From Bacteroidota bacterium (GTDB lineage Bacteria; Bacteroidota; Ignavibacteria; UBA10030; UBA6906): a stretch of 64,000 nucleotides of DNA. The notes under the pieces were generated by a model. That model was not told the DNA's origin and did no database searches. It saw only the letters and a list, made by a program, of their open reading frames with translations. The stretch spans positions 1 through 64,000 of the forward strand of contig JAUQWO010000022.1 in the NCBI GenBank assembly GCA_030835135.1, given 5' to 3'. How positions within the stretch are numbered: position 1 is the stretch's first letter; the number at the start of each line of letters is the position of its first letter. Shown here piece after piece: positions 42,585 through 51,819 of the stretch. Position numbers and translations under genes: made by a program.

Positions 42585-45500
42585 ATGAGAGTGACCTTTA
42601 CTCTTTTCAGTGCTGCCCTGGTTCTTTTCACTTCGATCGCGTTCTCCGGCACGACAGGAAAGATCGCCGGCGTCATTCGTGACGCACAGAGCGGCGAACC
42701 GCTCCCGAACGTCAACGTGATCGTTGAAGGAACCATGCTGGGCGCAGCAACCAATCCTGATGGATTCTTTGCCATCCTGAACATCCCACCGGGACGGTAC
42801 AAGGTCATCGCCAAGCTCATCGGGTACACTTCGGGTGCGGCGGTCAATGTCCGCGTGGACATCGATCAGACGACCGAACTGAACCTCCGTTTGAGTCAGG
42901 AGACGATCTCGGGCGAGGAGGTGACGATCATTGCCCAGCGTCCGGTGGTCCAGAAGGACGTTGCCGCGAGCCGCGCGAACATCGAATTCCAGGACATCGA
43001 GAAGCTTCCCGTCACCAGTGTTTCAAGTGTGGTGACCCTGCAGGCAGGCATCCAGGGAGGGCTCGTTATCCGTGGAAGCAGCAGCGATCAGGCCGCGTTC
43101 GTTGTTGATGGTATGCTGATGCGCGACGAAAGAACGAACACCCCGTTCACCGGGATCAGCCTCAGTTCAATTCAGGATGTTCAGGTTCAGACCGGCGGGT
43201 TCAATGCCGAGTACGGCAATCTGCGTTCGGGTGTCGTGAACGTCGTCACGCGTGAAGGCAGTTCCTCATCATACAGTTTCAACTTCATCGGCCGGTACAG
43301 TCCGGCCGGACCGAAACATTTCGGACCGTCGATCTACGACGCGAACTCCTACTGGATCCGTCCGTATCTGGATGACGCCGTGGCGTGGAACGGGACGAGC
43401 TCCTGGGACGCGTGGACGCAGGCGCAGTATCCGGATTTCGAAGGGTGGAACGCTGTGTCCGCGCGCCTCCTGAAAGATGCCGATCCGACGAACGACCTCA
43501 CCCCCGAAGCCGCCCAGCGCCTGTTCCTCTGGGAGCACCGCCGTCAGGCCGAGATCAAAGACCCTGACTGGGACATGGACATGGGCTTCGGTGGACCCGT
43601 GCCCTTCATTTCGGAGCAACTCGGGAACCTCCGCTTCTTTGCGTCGTACCGGCAGCAGTCCACGCAGTATCTCGTGCCGCTCTCCCGTAACGGCTACAGC
43701 GATCTCAACGGCCAGTTGAAGATCACGTCGGATGTCGGTCCGGGCATGAAGCTCATGCTCTCCGGCCTCATCGCGAAACAGGAAGGGACGAACAGCAATA
43801 ACACCGGCGACCCGGGAATGTTCACCACCGTGTCGGGTGTTGCGTCGGCTCTCTATAATAATTCCACGGCCGGGTACATCGACGCCCGCATCTTCGGCAC
43901 CGATTACTGGGCGCCCACCACGACGAACATCAGCATGTTCGGCGCGAAATTCTCGCACGCCCTCAGTGCCTCGACGTTCTACGAGGCAACGGTGCAGCGC
44001 TTCGCGCAGGGCACCGACACGAACCCGGGCACGTTGCGCAACACCGAACGGAAGTTCCTCTTCGGGAACAGCTACTATGTGGATGAGGCCCCGTTCGGGT
44101 TCCAGCCGTATCCGAGCACTGGCATCATCGGCCTTCGCATGGGTGTGGGTATGAGCAACTCCCGCGACACGTCGCGGGTGGAGACGTGGACGGCGCGGTT
44201 CGACCTGACCACGCAGCTTGACAAGTTCAATCAGCTCAAGGCGGGTGTGGAGTTGGCGTACACGGACAACTGGGTGCGCGCACGCAACATCGACATCTCG
44301 CTGCCGAGCGGACGGTACAATACAAGCTGGCACAACTATCCGATCCGTGGTGCCGTGTACCTCCAGGACAAACTGGAGTTCGAAGGGATGATCGCGAATC
44401 TCGGTCTCCGTTTCGAGTATCTCAACCCGAACGGGAGCTGGTACGAGTACGCGAACGATCCGTACAACAGCGCGTTCGCCGGTCAGACCCTGCTCGATAC
44501 GGCGCTGGTGCTCACGACCGCGCCGGCAACGTTGAACGTCAGTCCGCGATTGGCCGTGGCCTTCCCGATCAGCGACGATGCCAAGTTGTTCTTCAACTAC
44601 GGACATTTCCGTCAGGTGCCCGATCCGCGCAACCTGTTCCTCCTGCGCCGGTATTCGGACAACAACCAGGTGACCGCCATGGCGGATCCCACGGCCGACT
44701 TCCCGAGGACCGTGGCCTATGAGCTTGGCTACGAGCACAGCCTGTTCGACGAGTATCTCCTGCGGGTCTCCGCGTACTACAAGGACGTGACGAATGAGAC
44801 CAAGACCGTGAGCTACTACGGGCGGAACTCGGGCGTCCAGTACAGCAAGTACACCAGCAACCAGTACCGCGATATCCGCGGTTTCGAAGTGCAGGTGAAC
44901 AAGAATCGCGGCAATTGGGTGCAGGGCTTCCTGAATTACACATACGACGTCCGGACGACCGGGTATTTCGGGCTCGGGCGGTACTACGAGGACCCGAACG
45001 AGCAGCGCGCGTATGTGCGTACGAACGTGTATCAGGAGAAACCGCTGCCGCGCCCGTATGCCCGCGTCAACGTCGATTTCTTCACGCCATCCGATTTCGG
45101 CCCCGCACTCGCGGGACAGAGCCTGCTGGGCGACTGGCGTCTGAACTTCATCGGCACGTGGTCCGCCGGTGCCTACGACACCTGGGCCGGCGGTGGTACG
45201 ATCGCCGAACTGCAGTACAACGTGAAGTGGCGCGACTACTGGAATCTGGACATGCGCCTCAGCAAGAACTTCAAGTTCGGGCGGGCGAACATCCAGTTGT
45301 TCGCCGACGTGTCGAACCTCCTGAACTTCCGGTACTTCAGCGGGGACAACGGGTTCTTCGGGACGCGCGACTACGACAACTACATGAAGTCGCTGCACCT
45401 GCCCGACTTCGCGCCGCAGTTCAAGACGGCGATCGGGTACGTGAACATCCCCGGCGACGACCAGCCGGGCGACTACCGCAAGGATGGCGTGCCGTACCAG

Positions 45501-45752
45501 CCGATCGTGGGCGTGGCGCAGTTGACCGACCTCGACCTGCCATCGAACCAGCACGCCCGGCCTTTCTATTATGTGGTATCGACGGGCGAGTACTATCAGT
45601 TCGTGAACGGTGTCCGTCAGGTCGTGGACCCCGGCAAGCTGCAGCAGGTGATGGACGATAAGGCATACATCGATATGCCGAACCAGGAAGCATTCACGTT
45701 CCTCAATCCCCGGAACATCTTCTATGGCATCCGGTTCTCGTTCGATATCTGA
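42585..45752 (+). CDS. TonB-dependent receptor with carboxypeptidase-regulatory N-domain (cassette 3)
   Basis: 1055 residues. Signal peptide MRVTFTLFSAALVLFTSIAFS. The CarboxypepD_reg-like domain is GTTGKIAGVIRDAQSGEPL ... IPPGRYKVIAKLIGY. The plug domain contains LVIRGSSSDQAAFVVDGM and FNAEYGNLRSGVVNVVTREGS. The barrel is long, with a C-terminal FYGIRFSFDI. It is more divergent from the other two receptors than they are from each other. Outer-membrane active transporter; ligand unknown. First gene of a + strand run: secreted protein, PorV-like, lipoprotein, T9SS cargo. A consensus promoter and structured leader lie upstream. Confidence 0.9.
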   Translation: MRVTFTLFSAALVLFTSIAFSGTTGKIAGVIRDAQSGEPLPNVNVIVEGTMLGAATNPDGFFAILNIPPGRYKVIAKLIGYTSGAAVNVRVDIDQTTELNLRLSQETISGEEVTIIAQRPVVQKDVAASRANIEFQDIEKLPVTSVSSVVTLQAGIQGGLVIRGSSSDQAAFVVDGMLMRDERTNTPFTGISLSSIQDVQVQTGGFNAEYGNLRSGVVNVVTREGSSSSYSFNFIGRYSPAGPKHFGPSIYDANSYWIRPYLDDAVAWNGTSSWDAWTQAQYPDFEGWNAVSARLLKDADPTNDLTPEAAQRLFLWEHRRQAEIKDPDWDMDMGFGGPVPFISEQLGNLRFFASYRQQSTQYLVPLSRNGYSDLNGQLKITSDVGPGMKLMLSGLIAKQEGTNSNNTGDPGMFTTVSGVASALYNNSTAGYIDARIFGTDYWAPTTTNISMFGAKFSHALSASTFYEATVQRFAQGTDTNPGTLRNTERKFLFGNSYYVDEAPFGFQPYPSTGIIGLRMGVGMSNSRDTSRVETWTARFDLTTQLDKFNQLKAGVELAYTDNWVRARNIDISLPSGRYNTSWHNYPIRGAVYLQDKLEFEGMIANLGLRFEYLNPNGSWYEYANDPYNSAFAGQTLLDTALVLTTAPATLNVSPRLAVAFPISDDAKLFFNYGHFRQVPDPRNLFLLRRYSDNNQVTAMADPTADFPRTVAYELGYEHSLFDEYLLRVSAYYKDVTNETKTVSYYGRNSGVQYSKYTSNQYRDIRGFEVQVNKNRGNWVQGFLNYTYDVRTTGYFGLGRYYEDPNEQRAYVRTNVYQEKPLPRPYARVNVDFFTPSDFGPALAGQSLLGDWRLNFIGTWSAGAYDTWAGGGTIAELQYNVKWRDYWNLDMRLSKNFKFGRANIQLFADVSNLLNFRYFSGDNGFFGTRDYDNYMKSLHLPDFAPQFKTAIGYVNIPGDDQPGDYRKDGVPYQPIVGVAQLTDLDLPSNQHARPFYYVVSTGEYYQFVNGVRQVVDPGKLQQVMDDKAYIDMPNQEAFTFLNPRNIFYGIRFSFDI

Positions 45753-45804
45753 CCGCACCGTGCCTCGGTCGCACGACACACGCGTTTCTCACTGCGAGGA
45801 AGCA

Positions 45805-47871
45805 ATGAAGAACATACAATTCGTCGTACTCATCACACTGTTCCTTCTCGGCCTGGCACCGCAGGCGGCCCGGGCCCAGGGGTATGAGACCCAATGGATC
45901 ACGGTCGGTTCGCTCCAGAACTGGTATGCGAACATGGGCTGCGAGATCGAGGAGGGGCGTGTCAAGAAACAGCAGGATGGGCTTCAGTGGGAGGCCATCT
46001 ACGCGAACCAGGATATGCAGGCGGCAAAGGGGCTCTGGATCGGCGCGGTCAATTTCCGTGACCCGGACGGCACCGTGTACCCGCACAAGGTCATCGGCGT
46101 CGGCCCGCGGTACGACGGCAAGAACGTGTTCACCCCCACGCTGTTCGAGATGGTGACGAAGATGGAGGCGCCCAGCGTGACCGTTGACGGCGTGAATACC
46201 ACGGGCCGGCTCGTGGACATCAAGCGTGTCGACCCCACCATCCCGGGCGACAGGATGATCGTCAATGAGGTGACGACAGCACTCGGCCTGAAGTTGACGC
46301 GCAAGATCTACGCATTCAGCCAGCAGTACCACGACAACTACATCATCAGCGACTATCGCTTCACGAACACATCGAACGTACGTCTGGATTCGGTGATGTT
46401 CTACTTCCAATACCGCATCGCGATCTGTGCCACGACCCGTTACGTGATCGGCAATGCGACGGGGTGGGGGCGGAATTCGATGCTCAACACGCGTGGCGAT
46501 GGTGTGAAGGCGGATACGGATGACGCGGTGAACATCCCCGGCGTGTACACGGCGCCGCACATGCGTCTGCAATACGTCTGGCACGGTAAGTATCCTTCGT
46601 TCACGCAATACGATAACATCGGTGGCCCGATCTGGTCGCCCCGGCCGGTCTCCGAGTATGGCGATCCGGCAGACACCGTCGGCCGGCTCGGTGCCGCGCA
46701 ATTCGTGGGCATCGGGACGCTTCACGCGGACCGGTCCGCTGCGGACAGCACGGACGACATGACGCAGCCTGCGACGACATCGTATGAGGGGTCGGACGAG
46801 TTCCTCGCCAACGCGGACGCCGACATGTACAATGCGGCGCGCATGACGGCCAAGTACACCACCTGGATGCGCCGCGGACATCGATCCCCGCGCCATGCGG
46901 ATTTCGTGGAGCCGACCGGCGCATTCAATGACCCGAAGGGCGATCCGGCTCTGGGCTCCGGCGAGGGGGGGTACTCGGCTGCCAACGGATATGGTCCGTA
47001 CAGCATCGAGCCGGGGCAGGATGTGCACATTGTGCTCGTGGAAGCAGTGGCAGGTCTGAGCCGTGAGGCCCAGATCTCCGTCGGCCGGAAATTCAAAGCA
47101 TCCACGATCTCCGCCATCGCCAAGAATGATTCGGTGCTGACCGGGAAGGATTCGTTGTTCCAGACCATGCGCCGCGCGATCGCGAACTACAAATCGGGCT
47201 TTGCGTTGCCGCCGGCGCCGCTCCCCCCGAAGATCCTCACGGTGACATCCGCGGGCGACAAGATCGGGCTCACGTGGGACGTGTACAGTACACCGGACCC
47301 GGCGCTGGCGGGCTTCCGGGTCTATCGTGCGCTCGGAAAGACGGACGGCGAATACACCCTGCTGGCGCAGGTCGGGAAGACCGTCCGGTCGTTCGATGAT
47401 ACGACCGCCCTCCGCGGCCGTGCGTACTACTATTATGTTGTCTCCGTCGGTGACCCGGCGTTGAACACCGGTCAGGCGCTCACGCCCGCCGGCGTGCCCC
47501 TCATGAGCAGCCGGTACTACACACAGACGTACGAACCGGCGTTCCTGAAGCGGGCGCCCGGGACGGCGATGAGCGAGATCCGCATCGTGCCGAATCCGTA
47601 CAGCGTGTCGGCTCCTCTGAAGACCCTCAGGTTCGAGGGCGAGGGCGACAAGATCGCGTTCTTCAATATCCCGGGGCAGTGCCGGATCCGCATCTTCACC
47701 GAACTCGGCGAACTCATCAAGGAGATCGAGCACACGGATGGCAGCGGCGACGCCTACTGGAACTCCGTCACCTCCTCGAATCAGGTGATCGTGAGCGGCA
47801 TTTACATCGTGGTCTTTGAGAACCTGCAGACGGGCGAGCGCATCATCAAGAAGCTCTCTGTCATCCGTTAA
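45805..47871 (+). CDS. Secreted protein with FnIII and variant VPNPY C-terminal domain (cassette 3)
   Basis: 688 residues, shorter than its counterparts in cassettes 1 and 2. Signal peptide MKNIQFVVLITLFLLGLAP after GCGAGGA. The N-terminal part (GCEIEEGRVKKQQDGLQW, KGLWIGAVNFRDPDG, NYIISDYRFTNTSNVRLDSV) shares with the other cassettes only the theme of an interaction domain followed by FxYxxTNTS. A FnIII domain follows (KIGLTWDVYSTPDPALAG, GRAYYYYVVSVGDPAL). The C-terminal domain is of the same variant type: IRIVPNPYSVSAPL, QCRIRIFTELGELIKEI, then GIYIVVFENLQTGERIIKKLSVIR cut short here. It lies 52 nt after the receptor. Function unknown; likely surface partner of the receptor. Confidence 0.8.
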   Translation: MKNIQFVVLITLFLLGLAPQAARAQGYETQWITVGSLQNWYANMGCEIEEGRVKKQQDGLQWEAIYANQDMQAAKGLWIGAVNFRDPDGTVYPHKVIGVGPRYDGKNVFTPTLFEMVTKMEAPSVTVDGVNTTGRLVDIKRVDPTIPGDRMIVNEVTTALGLKLTRKIYAFSQQYHDNYIISDYRFTNTSNVRLDSVMFYFQYRIAICATTRYVIGNATGWGRNSMLNTRGDGVKADTDDAVNIPGVYTAPHMRLQYVWHGKYPSFTQYDNIGGPIWSPRPVSEYGDPADTVGRLGAAQFVGIGTLHADRSAADSTDDMTQPATTSYEGSDEFLANADADMYNAARMTAKYTTWMRRGHRSPRHADFVEPTGAFNDPKGDPALGSGEGGYSAANGYGPYSIEPGQDVHIVLVEAVAGLSREAQISVGRKFKASTISAIAKNDSVLTGKDSLFQTMRRAIANYKSGFALPPAPLPPKILTVTSAGDKIGLTWDVYSTPDPALAGFRVYRALGKTDGEYTLLAQVGKTVRSFDDTTALRGRAYYYYVVSVGDPALNTGQALTPAGVPLMSSRYYTQTYEPAFLKRAPGTAMSEIRIVPNPYSVSAPLKTLRFEGEGDKIAFFNIPGQCRIRIFTELGELIKEIEHTDGSGDAYWNSVTSSNQVIVSGIYIVVFENLQTGERIIKKLSVIR

Positions 47872-47894
47872 TGAACGAGCATCGGGGCCTTTCC

Positions 47895-48905
47895 ATGAGA
47901 ACACAACGTGGTGTCGTGAGCTTCATCGCTCTGCTGTGCGTTCTGACGGCGATCGACGCTCCTGCGCAGCAGAAACTCGCGCAGACCGGTATGAAATTCC
48001 TGAATGTCCTGCCCGACGCCCGGGCCGCGGCCATGGGCGAAGCGATGACCTCGCTCGAAGGGCCGGCATCCTCGCTCTTCTTCAACACGGCATCGATGGG
48101 CCGGATGACCGGGCTGTCGAGCGTGTTCGTGAGCCACACCCAGTGGATCGCGGACATCAAGCACATGTATGCTGCCGCGGCGTTCAGCCCGTTCGACGGC
48201 GAGTATGGCGTGATCGGGTTCAACTTCCAGGCAGTCGACTACGGGGTCTTCGAGGAGACGATCCTCTGGAACAATGAGGCCGGGTACCTGGACCTCGGCA
48301 CGTTCAAGCCGTCGGCGATCATGGTCGGTCTCGGCTATGCACGCGCCCTGAACGATAAGTTCTCCGTCGGCGGGAACGTGAAGTATGTGCGGCAGTCGCT
48401 GGGCGACGGCACGAACGCGCTCGCCGCCAATGGCGACCCGGTGAAGGTCTCCAATACGACCAGCGTGTTCGCGTTCGACTTCGGCATCCTGTACAAGACC
48501 GGGTTCAAGAGCCTGAACTTCGGCATGGCGATCCGCAATTTCGCCAAGGAGGTCATGTATCAGAAGGAAGGTTTCCAGTTGCCGCTGACCTTCAGGGTCG
48601 GCGTCTCGATGAATGCGCTTGACATGACCGATGCCGACCCGACGATGCACAAGTTCCTCGTCGCCATCGATGCCGAGCACCCGCGCGACTTTGCGGAGCA
48701 GGTGCGGCTGGGCGGGGAGTATGTGTTCATGGATATCCTCTCGCTCCGTGCCGGGTATGTCTCGGGCGGTGACGAGTATGGCGTGAGCTATGGCGTTGGA
48801 CTGAAGAAGGATTTCGATGGCTTCGGATTGAGCGTGGACTATGCGCGCACGCCGTTCGGGGTCTTCGGGGCCGTCAACCGGTTCTCGTTCCAGTTCTCTC
48901 TCTAA
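47895..48905 (+). CDS. PorV/PorQ family (UPF0164) outer-membrane protein (cassette 3)
   Basis: 336 residues with signal peptide MRTQRGVVSFIALLCVLTA and mature start QQKLAQTGMKFLNVLPDARAAAMGEAMTS, the family opening, then SLFFNTASMGRM. Beta-rich to the C-terminal RFSFQFSL. An alternative ATG at 47871 overlaps the preceding stop (TAATG) and would add eight residues (MNEHRGLS); 47895 gives the better signal peptide. This paralogue departs most from the other two (AAAMGEA in place of GMGGA). Predicted outer-membrane barrel linked to the secreted protein 23 nt or less upstream. Confidence 0.85.
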   Translation: MRTQRGVVSFIALLCVLTAIDAPAQQKLAQTGMKFLNVLPDARAAAMGEAMTSLEGPASSLFFNTASMGRMTGLSSVFVSHTQWIADIKHMYAAAAFSPFDGEYGVIGFNFQAVDYGVFEETILWNNEAGYLDLGTFKPSAIMVGLGYARALNDKFSVGGNVKYVRQSLGDGTNALAANGDPVKVSNTTSVFAFDFGILYKTGFKSLNFGMAIRNFAKEVMYQKEGFQLPLTFRVGVSMNALDMTDADPTMHKFLVAIDAEHPRDFAEQVRLGGEYVFMDILSLRAGYVSGGDEYGVSYGVGLKKDFDGFGLSVDYARTPFGVFGAVNRFSFQFSL

Positions 48906-48958
48906 TATCCCGGGTCACCGTACCACTGAGTTTGACGATCGATAACAGGACTGTTCGC

Positions 48959-50155
48959 ATGAAAACTTCAATGCTGAGAATCGCGGTCCCCGGGCTCACA
49001 CTGCTCTCCGTACTGATGATGGCAGGGTGCAACGAGGAACCGCCGGCAAGTCTCTACAGCGACAATTATACAAGCCGTCCGCAGCCGGTGGTGAGCACGC
49101 TGGATCCCGCAGGCACGGCTCTGGCGGGCGTCACCACCATCACCATCACCGGCACCAACTTCTCGGCGGTCGCCGCCGAGAATCAGGTGTTCTTCGATGC
49201 GACCCCGGCCACGATCCTGACGGCCAGCACGACGCAATTGATCGTGCGCGCACCGAACCTGGTGAAGGACACGGTGCAGGTGCGGGTGTCGGTGTACAAG
49301 TCCGACAAGTACAGCGAGGCCAAGCAGTATAGGCTGCTGGCCGCGGTCGCCGACTTCGGCGGCCTTGCCAAGACCGATGAACCATGGGCGGTGACGGCCG
49401 ATGCGGCGGGCAACGTCTATGTGTCCATCAGCGGGTCGGGGGTGAAGAAGATCACGCCGACGGGCGTGAAAACCGATTACGCGAGCCATTGGGCGACGGG
49501 GGGGGGGACAAAATGGTCGGCGATGAAGATCGGGCCGGGTGGCGTGCTGTATAGCGCCCGCATTCTCCGAATCATCTACACGACGCCGGCAGGAGGCGGT
49601 GCGCCCACGACCTGGGTGACCGGCAGTGCGATCGGTCTGATCTATGACCTGGATTTTGACGCGCAGGGCAACTGCTGGGCAGGCGGCAACAACGCCTCGG
49701 TGTACCGTGTGAAGCAGGACAAGTCGATCAAGGCGTTCCCGTTCACCTGCAACGCCCGGTCGATGCGTGTGTACAACGGCTACCTGTACGTCGGCGGCAA
49801 GGTCGATACGACCGAGGGTGTCTGGCGCGCACAGATCATCAATGCGGACAGCCTGGGTGCATTCGAGCAGTACTATAATTTCAGCGCTTCCTATTCGGGC
49901 TACCTCGTGAATGCCGTCACGTTCGCAGCAGACGGTGACATGTACATCGGGACAGATGCGCCCCAGGCAGTGGTGGTGGTGCATGCGAACAAATCGGCGG
50001 AACCGCTGTACCCCGGACTGTTCAGCCCGGTCACCCTGCTGTTCACCTGGGGCAAGGATGACGACATGTACCTAATCCGCTCGGTCAATACGCCACAGCT
50101 GATCAAATCCACGATGTTGAAGAATGGCGCGCCGTACTATGGCGCCACATTGTGA
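48959..50155 (+). CDS. Lipoprotein with IPT/TIG domain and propeller-like repeats
   Basis: 398 residues. The N-terminus MKTSMLRIAVPGLTLLSVLMMAGC has a clear lipobox (MAGC), so it is lipidated. An IPT/TIG Ig-like domain follows (VVSTLDPAGTALAGVTTITITGTNFS ... VRVSVYKSDKY, given here in parts), then propeller-type strands (WAVTADAAGNVYVSISG, DLDFDAQGNCWAGGNNAS, VTFAADGDMYIGTDAP). SusD/E-like glycan-binding lipoproteins and surface IPT/TIG proteins are common neighbours of TonB receptors, and this one may be the surface ligand-binding lipoprotein of cassette 3. No SusD (TPR) fold is recognisable. 53 nt separate it from the PorV-like gene. Confidence 0.8.
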   Translation: MKTSMLRIAVPGLTLLSVLMMAGCNEEPPASLYSDNYTSRPQPVVSTLDPAGTALAGVTTITITGTNFSAVAAENQVFFDATPATILTASTTQLIVRAPNLVKDTVQVRVSVYKSDKYSEAKQYRLLAAVADFGGLAKTDEPWAVTADAAGNVYVSISGSGVKKITPTGVKTDYASHWATGGGTKWSAMKIGPGGVLYSARILRIIYTTPAGGGAPTTWVTGSAIGLIYDLDFDAQGNCWAGGNNASVYRVKQDKSIKAFPFTCNARSMRVYNGYLYVGGKVDTTEGVWRAQIINADSLGAFEQYYNFSASYSGYLVNAVTFAADGDMYIGTDAPQAVVVVHANKSAEPLYPGLFSPVTLLFTWGKDDDMYLIRSVNTPQLIKSTMLKNGAPYYGATL

Positions 50156-50193
50156 TACACAGTTCCACACTCAACAACAGAAAGGGGTACGTT

Positions 50194-51645
50194 ATGAAGG
50201 CAGTCTACACGGTTGTCCTCCTGACCCTGGTGCTGGCCGCGAGTGCATTCTCGCAGTCATACACCTGGCAGCATATGGGTGTCTTTCCGCCATCGCACGG
50301 CGTAGCGGGTGACACGTTGTTCGGTAATGGTTTGCACGGCCTCGCGGTGGATGGCGAAGGGAAGATCTGGGTTCAGCACTACTACGCGATCTCGCGCGAT
50401 AGTCTCCTCATCCCGAACTATATGGCCGACAAGGACACTACGGTCGATGTCGATACCATCGAGGCCCGCAAGATCACGGTCCGTGCCCTGTATTGCTTCA
50501 ACCCTGACGGCACGCAGCCGGCATGGTCGCCGCTGAAGGTCCTCAATATGCCCGGCGGCAAGAAGGACACCATCGGCGGGTATTCGGTCTATGTGAAGGG
50601 CAAGCTGGTGTGGCACCCCACGCTCAGCTCACGCGGTGCCGGTGTCGGATTGCGTGCTGACTGGGACGGCAATATCTATGCCCTCTGGTTCAACAATGTG
50701 TACAAGATCGACCACAAGACCGGTGATGTGCTCAACAAGTTCGTGATCAACACGAACGGCAGTCTGGTGGCACCGGGCGTGGACCAGGATGGGAACGTGT
50801 ATGTGAACCGCGTCGTTACCACCGGGTACCCGCTGTGGGTCTATGACAATGCCGGCAACTTCCTGCAGTATGCGCGTGACACGCTGGCCGGGTTCTCCCG
50901 CGCGATCGATGTCAGCAAAGACGGCAACGACATTTACTATGCAGGCTACACCCTCCACACGGTCATCCGTTATCGCAACTCCGCGGGCTCCGGCGTGCTC
51001 GGTCCGTGGGACCAGGTGGACAGCGTGATGAAGGGTTTTGATTCCGAGTCGTTCGCGTGGAACAAGAAGACCGGGCAGTTGTGGGCTTCCTCAGGCTCCT
51101 ACAACGACATGCCGAACCGCTACCCGGGTGTGACCACCACCTATGACCCTGGTGCATGGTATGCGTACAACCCGACCACCGGTGAGCTGACCGGCGAAAA
51201 GATCAACTGGGAGTTCGGCGTCGCCGCGAATGCCAATGAGCGTCCGCGCGGTATCGCGTTCAGCCCGGGCGGCGACACGGCCTATGCGTGCGTGTTCGGC
51301 GGCAACGCCGGTCCGCCTCCCGGCCTGCGCTGGTACACGCGCAAGCTGACAAGCGTGGAACAGACGGAAAGCGCCATCCCGTCGGGCTATACGCTGTCGC
51401 AGAACTACCCGAACCCGTTCAACCCGTCGACCGAGATCCAGTTCACGCTCACGAAGAGCGGTATGACCACCCTGAAGGTGTATGACATGCTGGGCCAGGA
51501 GGTCGCGACCCTCGTGAACGAGCAGCTGAACGCCGGCACGTTCAAGTCGAAGTTCGATGCGTCGCGCCTGTCGTCCGGAACGTATGTGTACGTTCTTACG
51601 TCGAACGGCACACGCCTCGTGAACAAGATGCTTCTCATGAAGTAA
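50194..51645 (+). CDS. Secreted propeller-like protein with T9SS sorting domain
   Basis: 483 residues. The signal peptide MKAVYTVVLLTLVLAASAFSQ is preceded by AAAGGGG. Propeller-like strands recur (LHGLAVDGEGKIWVQHYY, VGLRADWDGNIYALWFNNV, APGVDQDGNVYVNRVVT, AIDVSKDGNDIYYAGYT, GIAFSPGGDTAYACVFGG). The C-terminus is LSQNYPNPFNPSTEIQFTL, then LKVYDMLGQEVATLV, ending RLVNKMLLMK. It resembles the 37743-39197 protein in length and plan. Last gene of cassette 3, closed by a strong hairpin. Confidence 0.86.
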   Translation: MKAVYTVVLLTLVLAASAFSQSYTWQHMGVFPPSHGVAGDTLFGNGLHGLAVDGEGKIWVQHYYAISRDSLLIPNYMADKDTTVDVDTIEARKITVRALYCFNPDGTQPAWSPLKVLNMPGGKKDTIGGYSVYVKGKLVWHPTLSSRGAGVGLRADWDGNIYALWFNNVYKIDHKTGDVLNKFVINTNGSLVAPGVDQDGNVYVNRVVTTGYPLWVYDNAGNFLQYARDTLAGFSRAIDVSKDGNDIYYAGYTLHTVIRYRNSAGSGVLGPWDQVDSVMKGFDSESFAWNKKTGQLWASSGSYNDMPNRYPGVTTTYDPGAWYAYNPTTGELTGEKINWEFGVAANANERPRGIAFSPGGDTAYACVFGGNAGPPPGLRWYTRKLTSVEQTESAIPSGYTLSQNYPNPFNPSTEIQFTLTKSGMTTLKVYDMLGQEVATLVNEQLNAGTFKSKFDASRLSSGTYVYVLTSNGTRLVNKMLLMK

Positions 51646-51701
51646 TGATGTCTCTGTGCAGGAAACACCTCGTGTGCTCACACGACAGATGATGCTGAAC
51701 G

Positions 51702-51734
51702 CAGAGGCATCCGGCGCAAAGCCGGATGCCTCTG
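51702..51734 (+). terminator. Terminator hairpin after cassette 3
   Basis: Perfect 14-bp stem CAGAGGCATCCGGC / GCCGGATGCCTCTG with the 5-nt loop GCAAA. Only a short T-poor tail follows, so it could also act as a stability hairpin. Confidence 0.7.
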
Positions 51735-51819
51735 TGTCATATTGGTCCATCCGGGTCCGGCGGACCCGCTGCCACCGGACGGACCACTCCAGGAACCCGT
51801 TTTGCGAAGGGCTGTATCC

